Shown in pieces: positions 8,840 through 17,970 of a stretch of DNA of 56,062 nt (its first letter is position 1; every line of letters begins with the position of its first letter). The notes beneath the pieces were generated by a model. The model did no database searches and was not told where the DNA came from. It saw nothing but the letters and a program-made list of their open reading frames with translations. The stretch comes from Deltaproteobacteria bacterium. GTDB lineage: Bacteria > Myxococcota_C > UBA6777. The stretch spans positions 1 through 56,062 of the forward strand of contig PCBK01000034.1 in NCBI GenBank assembly GCA_002731275.1, given 5' to 3'. Position numbers and translations under genes: made by a program.

Positions 8840-9127
8840 ATCTTACAGCCAGTAGGTGGAGTCAATAATGACTTCATAGGATATGTCAAGAGGATCATAC
8901 CACAGGCGATCCATATGGTAAAAGAAAACCCTGCTCTAGGGTTTGATCCACGATCACACTGCTTTTGGCGAGGTGATCATCCTTTTGAGAAACCATCCCA
9001 AAAAAGGGTTCAACATCTTCTCTCTTTGTTGACCGCGAAGATGTCGTCAGCTATTTGTTTCTTATACGGAATGATTACAATTTTGTTGAGCGCGATGGCG
9101 ATTTTTCTTGGAAAAATGGGTGGGGAT

Positions 9128-9490
9128 TCAGTCATCCAGTTTGACAGTGTGTCCTTGTGGACAAGTCCCCAGTTGTTTTTCGTACCAGCAGGGGTGATCA
9201 TCTGCATATATCACCTGAATACGCCAGCATTTTTTGCAATAGGGTAGTTGGCAATGATCACAAAAGAACTTGTTCCCCTGTGGCGTCTTTAATTGGCGGA
9301 TGAGTGCCTCTGGATCGTCGCGCATCGCGTACATTTTCTCGAAGTTCTCTTTTGAGAGCGCTTCCCATCCATCCCCGACAGGAGAGTCTCGATGAGACAT
9401 TCCGTACGTTTCTCCCACTTGTTCAAAAGAAATACTTGCGCTCTTTTCTCCGCACCTGGCGCAATGGTAGTCTATCCATTTTTGCTGCAT
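9128..9490 (-). CDS. Small cysteine-rich zinc-ribbon-like protein
   Basis: A 120-residue protein with cysteine clusters at both ends: CARCGE near residue 10, then CDHCQLPYCKKCW around 76-88 and CPQGH near the C-terminus. These could form two treble-clef or zinc-ribbon sites. The middle is charged and carries no recognised enzyme motif. GGGAG precedes ATG 9490. It diverges from the YedK-like gene with a 185-base shared promoter region. I do not recognise a named family; a structural metal-binding role is the most that can be supported. Confidence 0.7.
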   Translation of the reverse strand: MQQKWIDYHCARCGEKSASISFEQVGETYGMSHRDSPVGDGWEALSKENFEKMYAMRDDPEALIRQLKTPQGNKFFCDHCQLPYCKKCWRIQVIYADDHPCWYEKQLGTCPQGHTVKLDD

Positions 9491-9675
9491 GGTCTTATCT
9501 CCCTTCAGCGAAAATCACTATACAAACGAGAAAGCAAATCCAACTCCATTCATCTTGCTTTTTTTTCGGACTTTTTCTAGTAGCCTTGTTGTCTTTGTGA
9601 TTTGTGTGAGATCTCTGGTATATAGTTGAAGTGTTCAGTTGCGTTCTTATTTCTTCGAAGACTTGGAGGCATTTC

Positions 9676-10383
9676 GTGTGTGGTCGATTTATCATGACTG
9701 GAAGCAGCAAGGACATTGTTGCTTCGTTTCAGGTAGATAAAGTGTTGTTTGACGCGCACCCAACTTGGAACGTTGCGCCTGCACAGAGTGTGCCTGTGCT
9801 TCTGCGGCCTGAAGGGGAGACGTTGTTGACTTGTTTTCAGTGGGGGTTGATCCCCCCTTGGGCCAAAGATCCATCCATAGGACACAAGATGATCAACGCC
9901 CGCTCCGAGTCAGTGATGGATAAGAAGAGTTTTCGTCAGGCTTTTTTGCAGAGACGTTGTTTGGTGATCGCCGATGGATTTTACGAGTGGAAAAAACGCG
10001 GTCGCCACAAACAGCCGCGTCTCTTTCACATGCGTTCCAAGCGATTCTTTGCAATGGCAGGGCTTTGGGAGCGATGGTTTCCTCCCCGTGGTGGTACGCT
10101 CGATACATTTACAATCCTGACGACGACACCCAACCCGCTCGTCGCGGATGTCCACGACAGGATGCCTGTGATCCTACCTCCAGAGCATCATCTCCCCTGG
10201 CTTGATCCTGGATTTCGCGATGTGATGGCGCTCAAATCATTCTTGCAGCCTTTTCCCGAAGACCAAATGGATGTTCATCCTGTTTCTTCCAAAATGAACA
10301 CGCCCCGGTACAACCAGCCTGATTGCGTTCTCCCCGTCGAAGATGAATTGAAGACTGTACCCACCCAACAATCACTCTTTTGA
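9676..10383 (+). CDS. SOS response-associated peptidase / abasic-site shield protein (YedK/HMCES family)
   Basis: A 235-residue SRAP-domain protein. In this family the cysteine at position 2, freed by Met removal, crosslinks to abasic sites in single-stranded DNA. The start is a GTG at 9676 giving V/M-C-G-R-F; GGAGG lies six bases upstream, and earlier ATG codons would misplace the essential Cys2. Other active-site landmarks are present: NVAPAQ, WGLIPPWAKD, NARSES, the glutamate in ADGFYEWKK, and the histidine in HDRMPVIL. Its last 12 bases overlap the convergent gene's 3' end. The function is well supported by family and residue conservation; I see no LexA box that I can defend. Confidence 0.94.
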   Translation: MCGRFIMTGSSKDIVASFQVDKVLFDAHPTWNVAPAQSVPVLLRPEGETLLTCFQWGLIPPWAKDPSIGHKMINARSESVMDKKSFRQAFLQRRCLVIADGFYEWKKRGRHKQPRLFHMRSKRFFAMAGLWERWFPPRGGTLDTFTILTTTPNPLVADVHDRMPVILPPEHHLPWLDPGFRDVMALKSFLQPFPEDQMDVHPVSSKMNTPRYNQPDCVLPVEDELKTVPTQQSLF

Positions 10384-10791
10384 ATTGCCTGCTTTTGCGA
10401 TCTCTTCGAGAGCTTGTGTGTGTTCGTTGAGCTGTGTGCGTTGTGCTTCGGAGATGTGCTGTGGAGAGGATAAATGAGAGAGGATTTTCTCTATCTCTCT
10501 TGCGTGGTGTTCGGCTTGGTGGAGCTGTTCATCACTTGTGTTGTTGTCTTGCCGGAGTGTGTCGTAGTGTGTTTTGGCTTTGTTGACGAGAAGATGCAGG
10601 TCATGTTGTTTGCGTCGCTTTTGCTTTCGTAGAAACAACCACGCACCAAGAAACATCAGGACAAGACCTGCGAGGCCTGGCCAGAGCCACCATGTGGGGA
10701 AAGATTCTTTGTAGCGGTAACGTGATGGAGGGACAAAGGGAGGTTTTCGTCGTGGGGGAGGTGGTTGTGTATGGGGAGCGTGTCGTTTCAT
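10372..10791 (-). CDS. Small single-pass membrane protein with charged helical tail
   Basis: A 139-residue protein: a Pro/Arg-rich N-terminus (TQPPPPRRKPPF), one membrane segment (about 30-50, WWLWPGLAGLVLMFLGAWLFL), a basic stop-transfer cluster (RKQKRRK), and a charged region likely to form a coiled coil. No family is recognised. I chose ATG 10791 because upstream in-frame sequence looks non-coding; no strong ribosome site is present, so the start is uncertain. Its last 12 bases overlap the convergent YedK-like gene. Confidence 0.55.
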   Translation of the reverse strand: MKRHAPHTQPPPPRRKPPFVPPSRYRYKESFPTWWLWPGLAGLVLMFLGAWLFLRKQKRRKQHDLHLLVNKAKTHYDTLRQDNNTSDEQLHQAEHHAREIEKILSHLSSPQHISEAQRTQLNEHTQALEEIAKAGNSKE

Positions 10792-11065
10792 GGTTATGAG
10801 CGTCAGGGTCCTGTTTGTTCCAGATATGGCTGCTGTGTTTGTGACTGTGTACACAAAACACTTGTAGTGTGTATGCCTTATTTTGGAGCACAAGGCAATC
10901 TGTCGCCTTGTGCGTATTGGATGGGTTGAGGTAAAGACGAGGGGAAGGCTTTGTCGAATATGGAATACATTTGGTGTCAAAAGCCCCTTGCCATTTGTGG
11001 TGGGAGAGTGCAAGTTAAAGGAGTGTCAATCCCAAAATCCGGTTCCGTGTTGTGAGGAGGATGAT

Positions 11066-11554
11066 ATGAACAGGAGTGTGTCGATGAGGAGTGTATGGTT
11101 GGTTTTGTGTCTGCTGTGTCTATTGGGTGGTGCTGTCGACGCGAAGAAGCGTCGTTCTTCCAGGAAGGGTTTTGGGAAGATCAAAATTGAGGTGAGTCAG
11201 CTCCGAAGTAACAAGGGACAGTTGTTGATCTTGCTCTTTGACAAGTCGAGAAAGAAGTGGTTCCCAGCTCGTCACAAGAAAGCCTTACGTCAGGCGTTTG
11301 TGCCGATTAAGAAGCGCAAAGGTTATTATGAATTCAAGAAGCTGCCTTACGGGACGTATGCTTTGTCGATTGTTCATGACGCCAATAAGAACTTTCGCCT
11401 TGAGGCAAATGTGCTCGGGATTCCAGAGGAAGGTTTTGCTGTCTCGAAGAACATCCGTGCTGTTTTTGGTCCACCTTCTTTTAAGGATGCTGGATTTCGA
11501 CTCAAGCGTCGAGCTGTGACTGTCCATATCAAAATGCACTACAATAAAAAATAG
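11066..11554 (+). CDS. DUF2141 family secreted protein
   Basis: A 162-residue protein with a signal peptide (SVWLVLCLLCLLGGAVDA) followed by a ~120-residue DUF2141 domain. Family hallmarks are the opening strand with GQLLILLFD, the LPYGTYALSIVHDANKN segment, PEEGFAVS, and FGPPSFKDAGF. The domain is an all-beta extracytoplasmic module of unknown function found in many Gram-negative bacteria. GAGGAGG at 11054-11060, five bases before ATG 11066, fixes the start and makes the signal peptide N-terminal. It diverges from the small membrane protein gene over a 274-base spacer and is followed by the giant kinase gene on the same strand after 214 bases. Confidence 0.88.
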   Translation: MNRSVSMRSVWLVLCLLCLLGGAVDAKKRRSSRKGFGKIKIEVSQLRSNKGQLLILLFDKSRKKWFPARHKKALRQAFVPIKKRKGYYEFKKLPYGTYALSIVHDANKNFRLEANVLGIPEEGFAVSKNIRAVFGPPSFKDAGFRLKRRAVTVHIKMHYNKK

Positions 11555-11768
11555 CCACACCACATCAATGGTGTTCGGTGTCGCTTGGATTCTTTTCCGA
11601 CCTTCTTTTTTCTATCCGACAGCCTAATTGTTTCCCTCCATCATTTTCTCATGTTGTACGACTTGACAGGGGAAAATTTCTTATGTTACCTTGTCAAATC
11701 CGCTCGTATACAATAGAGGAAATGCATTGTCCTGAGGTACTCGGACATCCCCATCTGGAGGTGCTTAC

Positions 11769-14700
11769 ATGCTCGGAAAGTTTTTGGAGGCAGGTTTACA
11801 GGTTGCGCTTCAAATTCCCCAATTTAAGCTAGGGGGAGGCAAAGATGAGAACATCTTTAGACTTCTCCATGACCATTTTTACCAATCAAGTCATGCTCTT
11901 GGGCAATCCTTTCAGCGCTCCTACCACAAAAGCATGATGGTGATCGCAGCGGCTCTTGCGCCTCCAACTTTTTACAAGACAGCCTGGACGACATTTGATT
12001 CGAGGGTGACAAAAGAAGCCGATCAACTTATCCAAACGCGCTACTTTACAACTTTTTGTGAGCGCGAGGGTCTCCTTGAAGAAGTCGATAAGAAGACATT
12101 TTGTAAACAAGCGATCAAGACTTATCGACAAGCTGCAAAACGCGCTGAAGAACTCTTTCCTCTCGGACAATTCGATGAACCCAAACTTCGTGATATGCTC
12201 ACAAATACAGAGGATTCCGAGGAACTCGGAAGAATCCTCTTGTCATCTATTCAAAATGAGATCAAGGATAACACACAGTTTAAGTTTTTAGCTTATGAAG
12301 GCCTACTCTTGCAGATGGTTTTCTTCTTTTTTCAGGAGGAGCTTAGGCGAGAGCCCAAAGTGGAGGTGATGTTGAACACTCTCCAGCAATCTGGTCTCAG
12401 GAGTGATATTCGCGATGTGGAGACAGCACGGCAAGTGTCTTCAGCGGCAATCGAGTCCCAACTCGCCGAGGTGAATGATCAAATCGGAAAGCTCCAGCGA
12501 CGTCTTACGCAAGAGACGGATGCGATGTTCATCCATATGATGCAGCAACAACGTGATCTGCTACAGGCAAAACAAGAAGCCTATCAGGAAGAGCTACAAG
12601 CTCTCTCTACGCAGCTCCAACAAGCCCAGCAACAATGGGAGATGTTTGGTCAAAAGCTCGACACCTTTCGAGGGGAGTTTGGTGAGTGGTGTGGGATGGT
12701 CGCCTCGCATATCTCGGAGCTTGATGCGAAACTCGACAAGGCGCTCTTGATTCTTGAAAAGGAGATCAAAATACTTCTTGGTGAGATTGGGGGTGATGTC
12801 AAAACCCTGATCAAACAAGTGCAGGCGATGATGAACCACATGGGGTTGGGCTCGCAAGTCTCGATCCGACACGAATTCACCATTCACACCAACACCAACG
12901 TGGAGCTGATCAGGCAGGCCGCTGAACGTCTCGAGAAGACGCCAACTTCGACAAAGGAGTTCAGTCATCTGGCGATCCAAATTGGTAGCGCGCTGTCTTC
13001 AACGGGAGAGCTTGCGTGGGCCAAGAAGTATTTTGATCGTGCGTATATGAGCGCAAAAGAACACGGTGACGATAAGTACTTGGCGCTCGCTTCATACAAT
13101 CTTTTTCAGGTCGAGCTTCGACAGGGAGCCTACGAAGATGCGTTGAAGGCGCTTAAAGAGTCGATGCAACTCGATCCAGCCAACTACATGCTGTTTAATG
13201 CCGAAAAATACCATCCTTTGAAGATATTAGGTGCTGGTGGGATGGGATGTGCCTTCTTGTGTCGAGATGTTTTTCTCGACGAACTCGTTGTCATCAAGAC
13301 TTTTTGGAACCCCAAAAAAGGTTCGCTCAAAGAGGTCTTCAACGAAGCGTTTATTATGAGGAATGTCGACGTGAAAGGTGAGTTTATCCCTCGCCCCTTG
13401 CACATCGACTACGCAAACAACCAGACCAATGAGCGTCCGTATATTATTATGGAGTACATCGCGGATGCGATCGACGGCGAGGACTTCCTTGTAAAGTATG
13501 GTGCTCTGGAACTCTCCGAGGGGATTGGCCTGGGGGTGCAGGTTGCCCGTGCGCTCCATAAGGCACATCAAAAACATATCTACCACCTCGATCTCAAACC
13601 CTCTAACTTACTCTTACGTCGTGACGAAGAAGGCAAACTTCACTTCAAGATTATCGACTTTGGTTTGGCCCGCGCAGGCGTCTCCTTGCGGATGGAGGCC
13701 GCGAAGCAAAGCCATAGCGCGAGCGGTATGAGCCTCTTTTCACGTAATGTCTTCGGAACACTTGATTACTCTCCTCCTGAACAAAGAGGGATGATCGAAT
13801 ACGGAGAACCCGGTCCAAAAAGCGATATCTTTGCCTTTGGCAAGACGCTTTATCGACTTTTGAGCTTTGAACCTCCTCAACAACTGTTCCCCGATCCGCT
13901 CGAAGACAATATGCAGCTGTATCAACTCTTGCTGAGATGTGTTCGGCCACAACCTGCACAGCGTCCTGCATCAGCCGAAGAGGTCGCGAACGTGCTCGAA
14001 GAGATTTTGCACTCTTTGAAGCCTGATACGTCAAGTGTTAGGATCTCCGAACCTCTTCGGTTATTACTTGAGCAAGCGTTCGATGACAAGCTCCTCGAAG
14101 AGACTGAAGAGGACATGTTGTGGACTGTTGCTCGTGGGTTTGGTGTCGCCCTTGATGACTTTCAGCAGCTTATCGATGATTGGTTACGTGAGCACAAAGC
14201 CCGCAGACAGGTTGCGCTCAGGATCCAGGCCTGGATGTCGACGCAAACACCCCAACGCTTCCATATCCACGTTCTTTGGGGGGCTGTTAGCGAGGTATAT
14301 CCAAAAGATTACACTCTGGATGGATGTCGAAGGCTCCCGTGGCTGACACCTTCGCAAATCCTCAACGCTGATCCGAAGTTCCTAACAGATGACGAGGTAC
14401 ATTATTGGTTCTCCGAGTGGGAGCTGCCGACGATGGAGCAAAAGCAGAAAGAAGGGGAAGACAGCTCCTCTGAGTTTGTGCCGTTTATACCGGACTCTTT
14501 GACTGTTGATCGATTTGTAAAGTATATCGCGATTGAGTACGGTATTTGGGTTCAGCCACGTGACCCAGAGACTGATACGCCCGCGATACCCTCTCTTACA
14601 CTGTCTGAATGTCGGGCAAAGCTGCCCCAAGAGGGGGAGTTTAAGCCACATGGTGTCAACCGTGTCGCCAAAGTAAAGAAGTCTCTTGAAAAGTTGACAG

Positions 14701-16658
14701 GGCTTAAGCTGTGCATCCTTGATCCTGAAGGACAACCTGCTGAGGAGAATGCGAGACTCGCACAAAATTATATCACTGGAGGCAAGTGGCTCTCTGGAAT
14801 GGGCGAGATGGTTTTCTTTTGGCTCAAACCTCCACGTAAAGGAAAAGACCCTATATGGAAGAGGAATGGTTATCTTAGTTTTGGGAAGCACTTCTCTTGG
14901 CTCTTGGAGGGAGAAGATGCTCCGATCTTTATCCAGTCTTCAGAAGGGCACTTTCACGCAAAGATCTATCGATCAAAGACGCGCTTTGCGAACCTCTCCG
15001 AACTTTTTGGAGCGCATCCCACATTGGAAGCCGGGGATGTTGTTTGTTTGACACATCATGGGAACAATATTTTCACCTTTGATGTGTTTCCACAAGACGG
15101 TGAAGCAGGAACAAAGCTCGATATTCTCGATACTGTTGCCCCAGATTTCGATGTCGATTTTCCACCCATCCAAGAGGAGGTTGTTGTGGAAACGCTGGCA
15201 GATGTTTCATCAGAGGACGAGCTGGTAGTTGAAGATGAAGATGAGTCCGAAGATGAAGATGAGTCCGACGAGTCTGAAGATGACGAGGAAGAGAGTACGG
15301 AAGAGGACTTGAAAACGGTGGAGGCCGCAGAGGAGATTCACGCTGAAGCACCAGATGCGCTCGAAGGAGAGGGAGCACAAGAGCGCATGAAGGTCTCGCG
15401 TTTTGTGCGTGAGTTTGCGATTGAGCATGGTATCTGGTTCGATATGATGGACCCAGAGACTGAAGTGGTCGCTTCACCAAGTGCTTTTGTCGAAGACTTA
15501 CGTGTGCAAGAGCCTGTCCCCATGGAGTTATCTTTTCACGGTCGCAACCGAATCAAAAAGGTCCGCAATCGGATGAAGAAAGCCACTGGTTTGATGGTGC
15601 AGGTTCGCTCTGGAGACGGTCGTCTCGCGTCAGATGACGAAAAGCTCGCGATGCACCGTCTCCACGGTAATTCCTTTCTCACATTGATGGGAGAGAGTGT
15701 CTTTTTCACACTCAAACCAGCCATTGCTTCCTCAAACGGCATTCCTTCTTGGCGCAAAAATGGTGTCCTGTCTTTTGGCTCTTTGAAAGAGCGCGTTTTT
15801 CCCGAACAAGAGCCTGGACCGATTGTCGTCGAATGTGAGCATGGGTCGTTTGAAGGGGCACTCTCTCGGAAGTCGAACAGGTTGAAAGGGTTGAAGAAGT
15901 TGTTTGCCTCTTTTCCGGAGCTCGAAGTCGGCGATGTGGTGTGTGTGACCCGTGTTGACGCGGGTGTCTTCACGTTGGAGACATTCTTGCGTTCGACCGA
16001 AGAGGACGTGGAAGAGCTCGAAGAGATTGTCGAAGATGATAGCACGACAGCTGACTATGAAGTGTTTGAATCTGACGAAGAAGAGGAGACTTACGTTGGA
16101 CAAGAAGCTGTCGTGGTCCTGGAGAAGGAGGCTGGAGACGATTCATTGGCCTTACTCGTCGAGAAGGCCAAGATGTATTTGGGAGCAGGGAAGATCCAGG
16201 ATGCGCTTGCCTGTTACGAAGCGATGCATCTTTACCACAGAGATGTGGTAGATGAAGAGGCTGAGCTTTCTCGTCGTGTGGCTGCGGCGTTGTTGTATAA
16301 GCAGGGGCTTGAGTTGCTAGAGTACGCGCCAGAACAAGCGTTAAACAAATTTGAAGCTTCCTACGCGCTTGATCCCGAGTTTTTCCCCAAAGAGATTATG
16401 CGGCAGATGACGACGCTGCGCGAGGCGAAGGAGAAACAGCGAAAGGTTCGTTTTATCGGGCTTTGTCGCGAAGGGCAACACCTCTCCAAAACAGACCCTG
16501 CGCGTGCCCTTGGTAAATTTAATTTGGCGTATCGTCTTGCACCACAATTTTGGACAGAGAATCACACGAAGTGGGTACAGTATCTTCAGAAACTTGTAGC
16601 GCTTCAAAAAGAACGAGCCCAACATGACTCTGTGAGACATCTTGAGCAGCAATCTTGA
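11769..16658 (+). CDS. Giant Ser/Thr protein kinase with coiled coil, TPR-like repeats and a tandemly duplicated unknown domain
   Basis: A 1629-residue multidomain protein. Residues ~1-215 are an all-helical domain I do not recognise; ~220-305 a Gln-rich coiled coil; ~395-475 TPR-like helices (ending YEDALKALKESMQLDPAN). Residues ~480-750 are a Hanks-type kinase with glycine loop GAGGMG, lysine in VVIKTF, catalytic HLDLKPSN (Leu where HRD kinases have Arg) and DFGLA. Residues ~910-1110 and ~1207-1410 are two copies of one ~200-residue domain sharing RFV-x5-IE-x-GIW, DPET, KRNG/RKNG-LSFG and EAGDVVC/EVGDVVC patterns, joined by a linker almost entirely Asp/Glu/Ser. The last ~170 residues are TPR-like. 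No membrane segment is seen, so it is probably cytoplasmic. GGAGGTG precedes ATG 11769. It appears monocistronic; substrates are unknown. Confidence 0.88.
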   Translation: MLGKFLEAGLQVALQIPQFKLGGGKDENIFRLLHDHFYQSSHALGQSFQRSYHKSMMVIAAALAPPTFYKTAWTTFDSRVTKEADQLIQTRYFTTFCEREGLLEEVDKKTFCKQAIKTYRQAAKRAEELFPLGQFDEPKLRDMLTNTEDSEELGRILLSSIQNEIKDNTQFKFLAYEGLLLQMVFFFFQEELRREPKVEVMLNTLQQSGLRSDIRDVETARQVSSAAIESQLAEVNDQIGKLQRRLTQETDAMFIHMMQQQRDLLQAKQEAYQEELQALSTQLQQAQQQWEMFGQKLDTFRGEFGEWCGMVASHISELDAKLDKALLILEKEIKILLGEIGGDVKTLIKQVQAMMNHMGLGSQVSIRHEFTIHTNTNVELIRQAAERLEKTPTSTKEFSHLAIQIGSALSSTGELAWAKKYFDRAYMSAKEHGDDKYLALASYNLFQVELRQGAYEDALKALKESMQLDPANYMLFNAEKYHPLKILGAGGMGCAFLCRDVFLDELVVIKTFWNPKKGSLKEVFNEAFIMRNVDVKGEFIPRPLHIDYANNQTNERPYIIMEYIADAIDGEDFLVKYGALELSEGIGLGVQVARALHKAHQKHIYHLDLKPSNLLLRRDEEGKLHFKIIDFGLARAGVSLRMEAAKQSHSASGMSLFSRNVFGTLDYSPPEQRGMIEYGEPGPKSDIFAFGKTLYRLLSFEPPQQLFPDPLEDNMQLYQLLLRCVRPQPAQRPASAEEVANVLEEILHSLKPDTSSVRISEPLRLLLEQAFDDKLLEETEEDMLWTVARGFGVALDDFQQLIDDWLREHKARRQVALRIQAWMSTQTPQRFHIHVLWGAVSEVYPKDYTLDGCRRLPWLTPSQILNADPKFLTDDEVHYWFSEWELPTMEQKQKEGEDSSSEFVPFIPDSLTVDRFVKYIAIEYGIWVQPRDPETDTPAIPSLTLSECRAKLPQEGEFKPHGVNRVAKVKKSLEKLTGLKLCILDPEGQPAEENARLAQNYITGGKWLSGMGEMVFFWLKPPRKGKDPIWKRNGYLSFGKHFSWLLEGEDAPIFIQSSEGHFHAKIYRSKTRFANLSELFGAHPTLEAGDVVCLTHHGNNIFTFDVFPQDGEAGTKLDILDTVAPDFDVDFPPIQEEVVVETLADVSSEDELVVEDEDESEDEDESDESEDDEEESTEEDLKTVEAAEEIHAEAPDALEGEGAQERMKVSRFVREFAIEHGIWFDMMDPETEVVASPSAFVEDLRVQEPVPMELSFHGRNRIKKVRNRMKKATGLMVQVRSGDGRLASDDEKLAMHRLHGNSFLTLMGESVFFTLKPAIASSNGIPSWRKNGVLSFGSLKERVFPEQEPGPIVVECEHGSFEGALSRKSNRLKGLKKLFASFPELEVGDVVCVTRVDAGVFTLETFLRSTEEDVEELEEIVEDDSTTADYEVFESDEEEETYVGQEAVVVLEKEAGDDSLALLVEKAKMYLGAGKIQDALACYEAMHLYHRDVVDEEAELSRRVAAALLYKQGLELLEYAPEQALNKFEASYALDPEFFPKEIMRQMTTLREAKEKQRKVRFIGLCREGQHLSKTDPARALGKFNLAYRLAPQFWTENHTKWVQYLQKLVALQKERAQHDSVRHLEQQS

Positions 16659-16736
16659 GCGTGGAAAGTCTTTGTATTCTTGCGTGGTGTGAAGGGGAAG
16701 GTGAGGCCGGGAGCTTTGGTGGATGGAACGAGTCCT

Positions 16737-17249
16737 CTATTTGAGGAAGCTCGGGACAAAATTGGGGTCATTCCACATCTTGTTGAATTTTCGCCCACGT
16801 TTTTTGCGGAACTTCTTGATGCGCTTCATGAAGTTCTTGATTTTTGTGCGCTGGACAGGTGTCAGGACATCTCTGGCTTGCAAGAGGTATGTGGTCTTGG
16901 AGAGCGCGATCTTCTTCGCTGTATCGAAGCCTTTGGCGACCAATTCATCGAGCTTTGTCTTGCTGGGGTTCTCTTCTGCCATCAACTTCTTGAGGCTGTC
17001 TTTGATGCCCTTCATTTGAGCTTTGTTCTGCACGACGTCTTTGCGAGCGTTCTTGAAGATGATGCGCAACCTCGCTTTTTGGTCTTGGGAGAGATCGAGC
17101 TTTTTGGCGATTCGTTTCATCAGCCAACCGTGTCGGTGCATCCGCTTGGCCACTGCGCTTGCGCCGAGACCTAACAGCATGAGGAATGCAAGCCCTCCGA
17201 GAATGAGTTTTCCTTTTTTAGATTGAACGGTGTTTCTCATTGTTTCCAT
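16737..17249 (-). CDS. Spy/CpxP-like periplasmic protein (LTxxQ type)
   Basis: A 170-residue protein with an N-terminal hydrophobic signal (KLILGGLAFLMLLGLGASAVA) and a long, strongly basic helical body. Two short repeats, LDLSQDQKARLR and LTPVQRTKIKNF, resemble the LTxxQ motifs of the Spy/CpxP family, whose members are periplasmic chaperones or sensors of envelope stress. The Lys/Arg-rich C-terminus is more basic than classical Spy. AAGGAGAA lies about six bases before ATG 17249. It converges with the kinase gene across 78 bases. The family assignment is reasonable; metal binding, as in CnrX/ZraP relatives, cannot be shown. Confidence 0.72.
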   Translation of the reverse strand: METMRNTVQSKKGKLILGGLAFLMLLGLGASAVAKRMHRHGWLMKRIAKKLDLSQDQKARLRIIFKNARKDVVQNKAQMKGIKDSLKKLMAEENPSKTKLDELVAKGFDTAKKIALSKTTYLLQARDVLTPVQRTKIKNFMKRIKKFRKKRGRKFNKMWNDPNFVPSFLK

Positions 17250-17970
17250 AACAACTTCTCCTTATGGAATGCTCATCATATGGAATGAACAGGTTGTGGT
17301 TGCGTTTGAGAGTGTTGTGTTCTCTCTGCTGACTACACTTCCCAATCTACAAGAGGTCTTTGAAGAAAGTATGTCGAAGCCGTTCACAAAATGTAAAAAG
17401 TGTGAAGACGGTGTAAGTGTTAAGGAGATGATCTAACTTCTTCTCTGAAGGTCTCTCGCGAGCAGCTCCAGCTGGTGCTTGGCCACTTTGGTCTGGATGT
17501 TCATCTTGAGGAGACGTTCTCCGGACACTCTCTCCCCTGATATACAGAGAGATGACGGTTCAACTGCATGGATGCAAGAGTGTCAAAGGCAAGCCCTCAC
17601 TCTTGTTGAAAATCGGGGTTGAGTCCAACTCTCCCAGGTTGCTTTGTCAACTCAAATAGAGATCAGACCGGTGTGTTTTTGTTGTTCGTTTTTCTGGCAA
17701 ATGATTGTTGACGGTGGGATTTTCTTGTTGTATGCTCTGCGCGTGAACACTTTAGTGAGGTGCCGATAGATGCGGTAATTCTGTGCTTTTTGAAGCTTTA
17801 AAAAGCACAGAGTCACGTCTGTCTTTGTGGAGGTTGCTTTGAATGCACTTTTCGCCTCCCCAAACATTTGAAGGTCTGAGATATTTACTCTAGGGAGCTG
17901 AGAGTATTTCTCGTGGAGTGGCTTGTTGGTGAGTGTGCATTGTTGTTTTTACAATGAAAGGTTGTTTTGA
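17250..17970. other. Long intergenic region with a 30-bp palindrome
   Basis: This 721-base stretch separates the Spy-like gene (reading left) from the thiol operon (reading right), so it should hold both promoters. I find no supported gene in it. The notable structures are the palindrome at 17781-17810 and a looser inverted repeat around 17572-17606 (GCAAGAGTG / CACTCTTGTT). AAAGG at 17957-17961 is the likely ribosome site for the operon's first gene. Confidence 0.5.
17781..17810. promoter_or_regulatory. 30-bp near-perfect palindrome upstream of the thiol operon
   Basis: The left half CTGTGCTTTTTGAAG and right half CTTTAAAAAGCACAG are reverse complements with one mismatch and no spacer. It lies 160 bases before the PIG-L start. 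A spacerless symmetric site of this length suits a dimeric regulator; as RNA it could also form a hairpin, but no T-tract follows on either strand. Confidence 0.5.

Noticed and set aside
11660-11715. Sigma-70 promoter before the giant kinase (TTGACA near 11662)
   Set aside because: No acceptable -10 box at 16-18 bases spacing.
13227-13586. Antisense frames inside the kinase and other large genes
   Set aside because: Explained by codon bias of the true genes; no ribosome sites or family motifs.
17430-17540. Short coding-like stretch (about 38 codons, ending before 17545)
   Set aside because: No start codon follows the preceding in-frame stop, and no family match.
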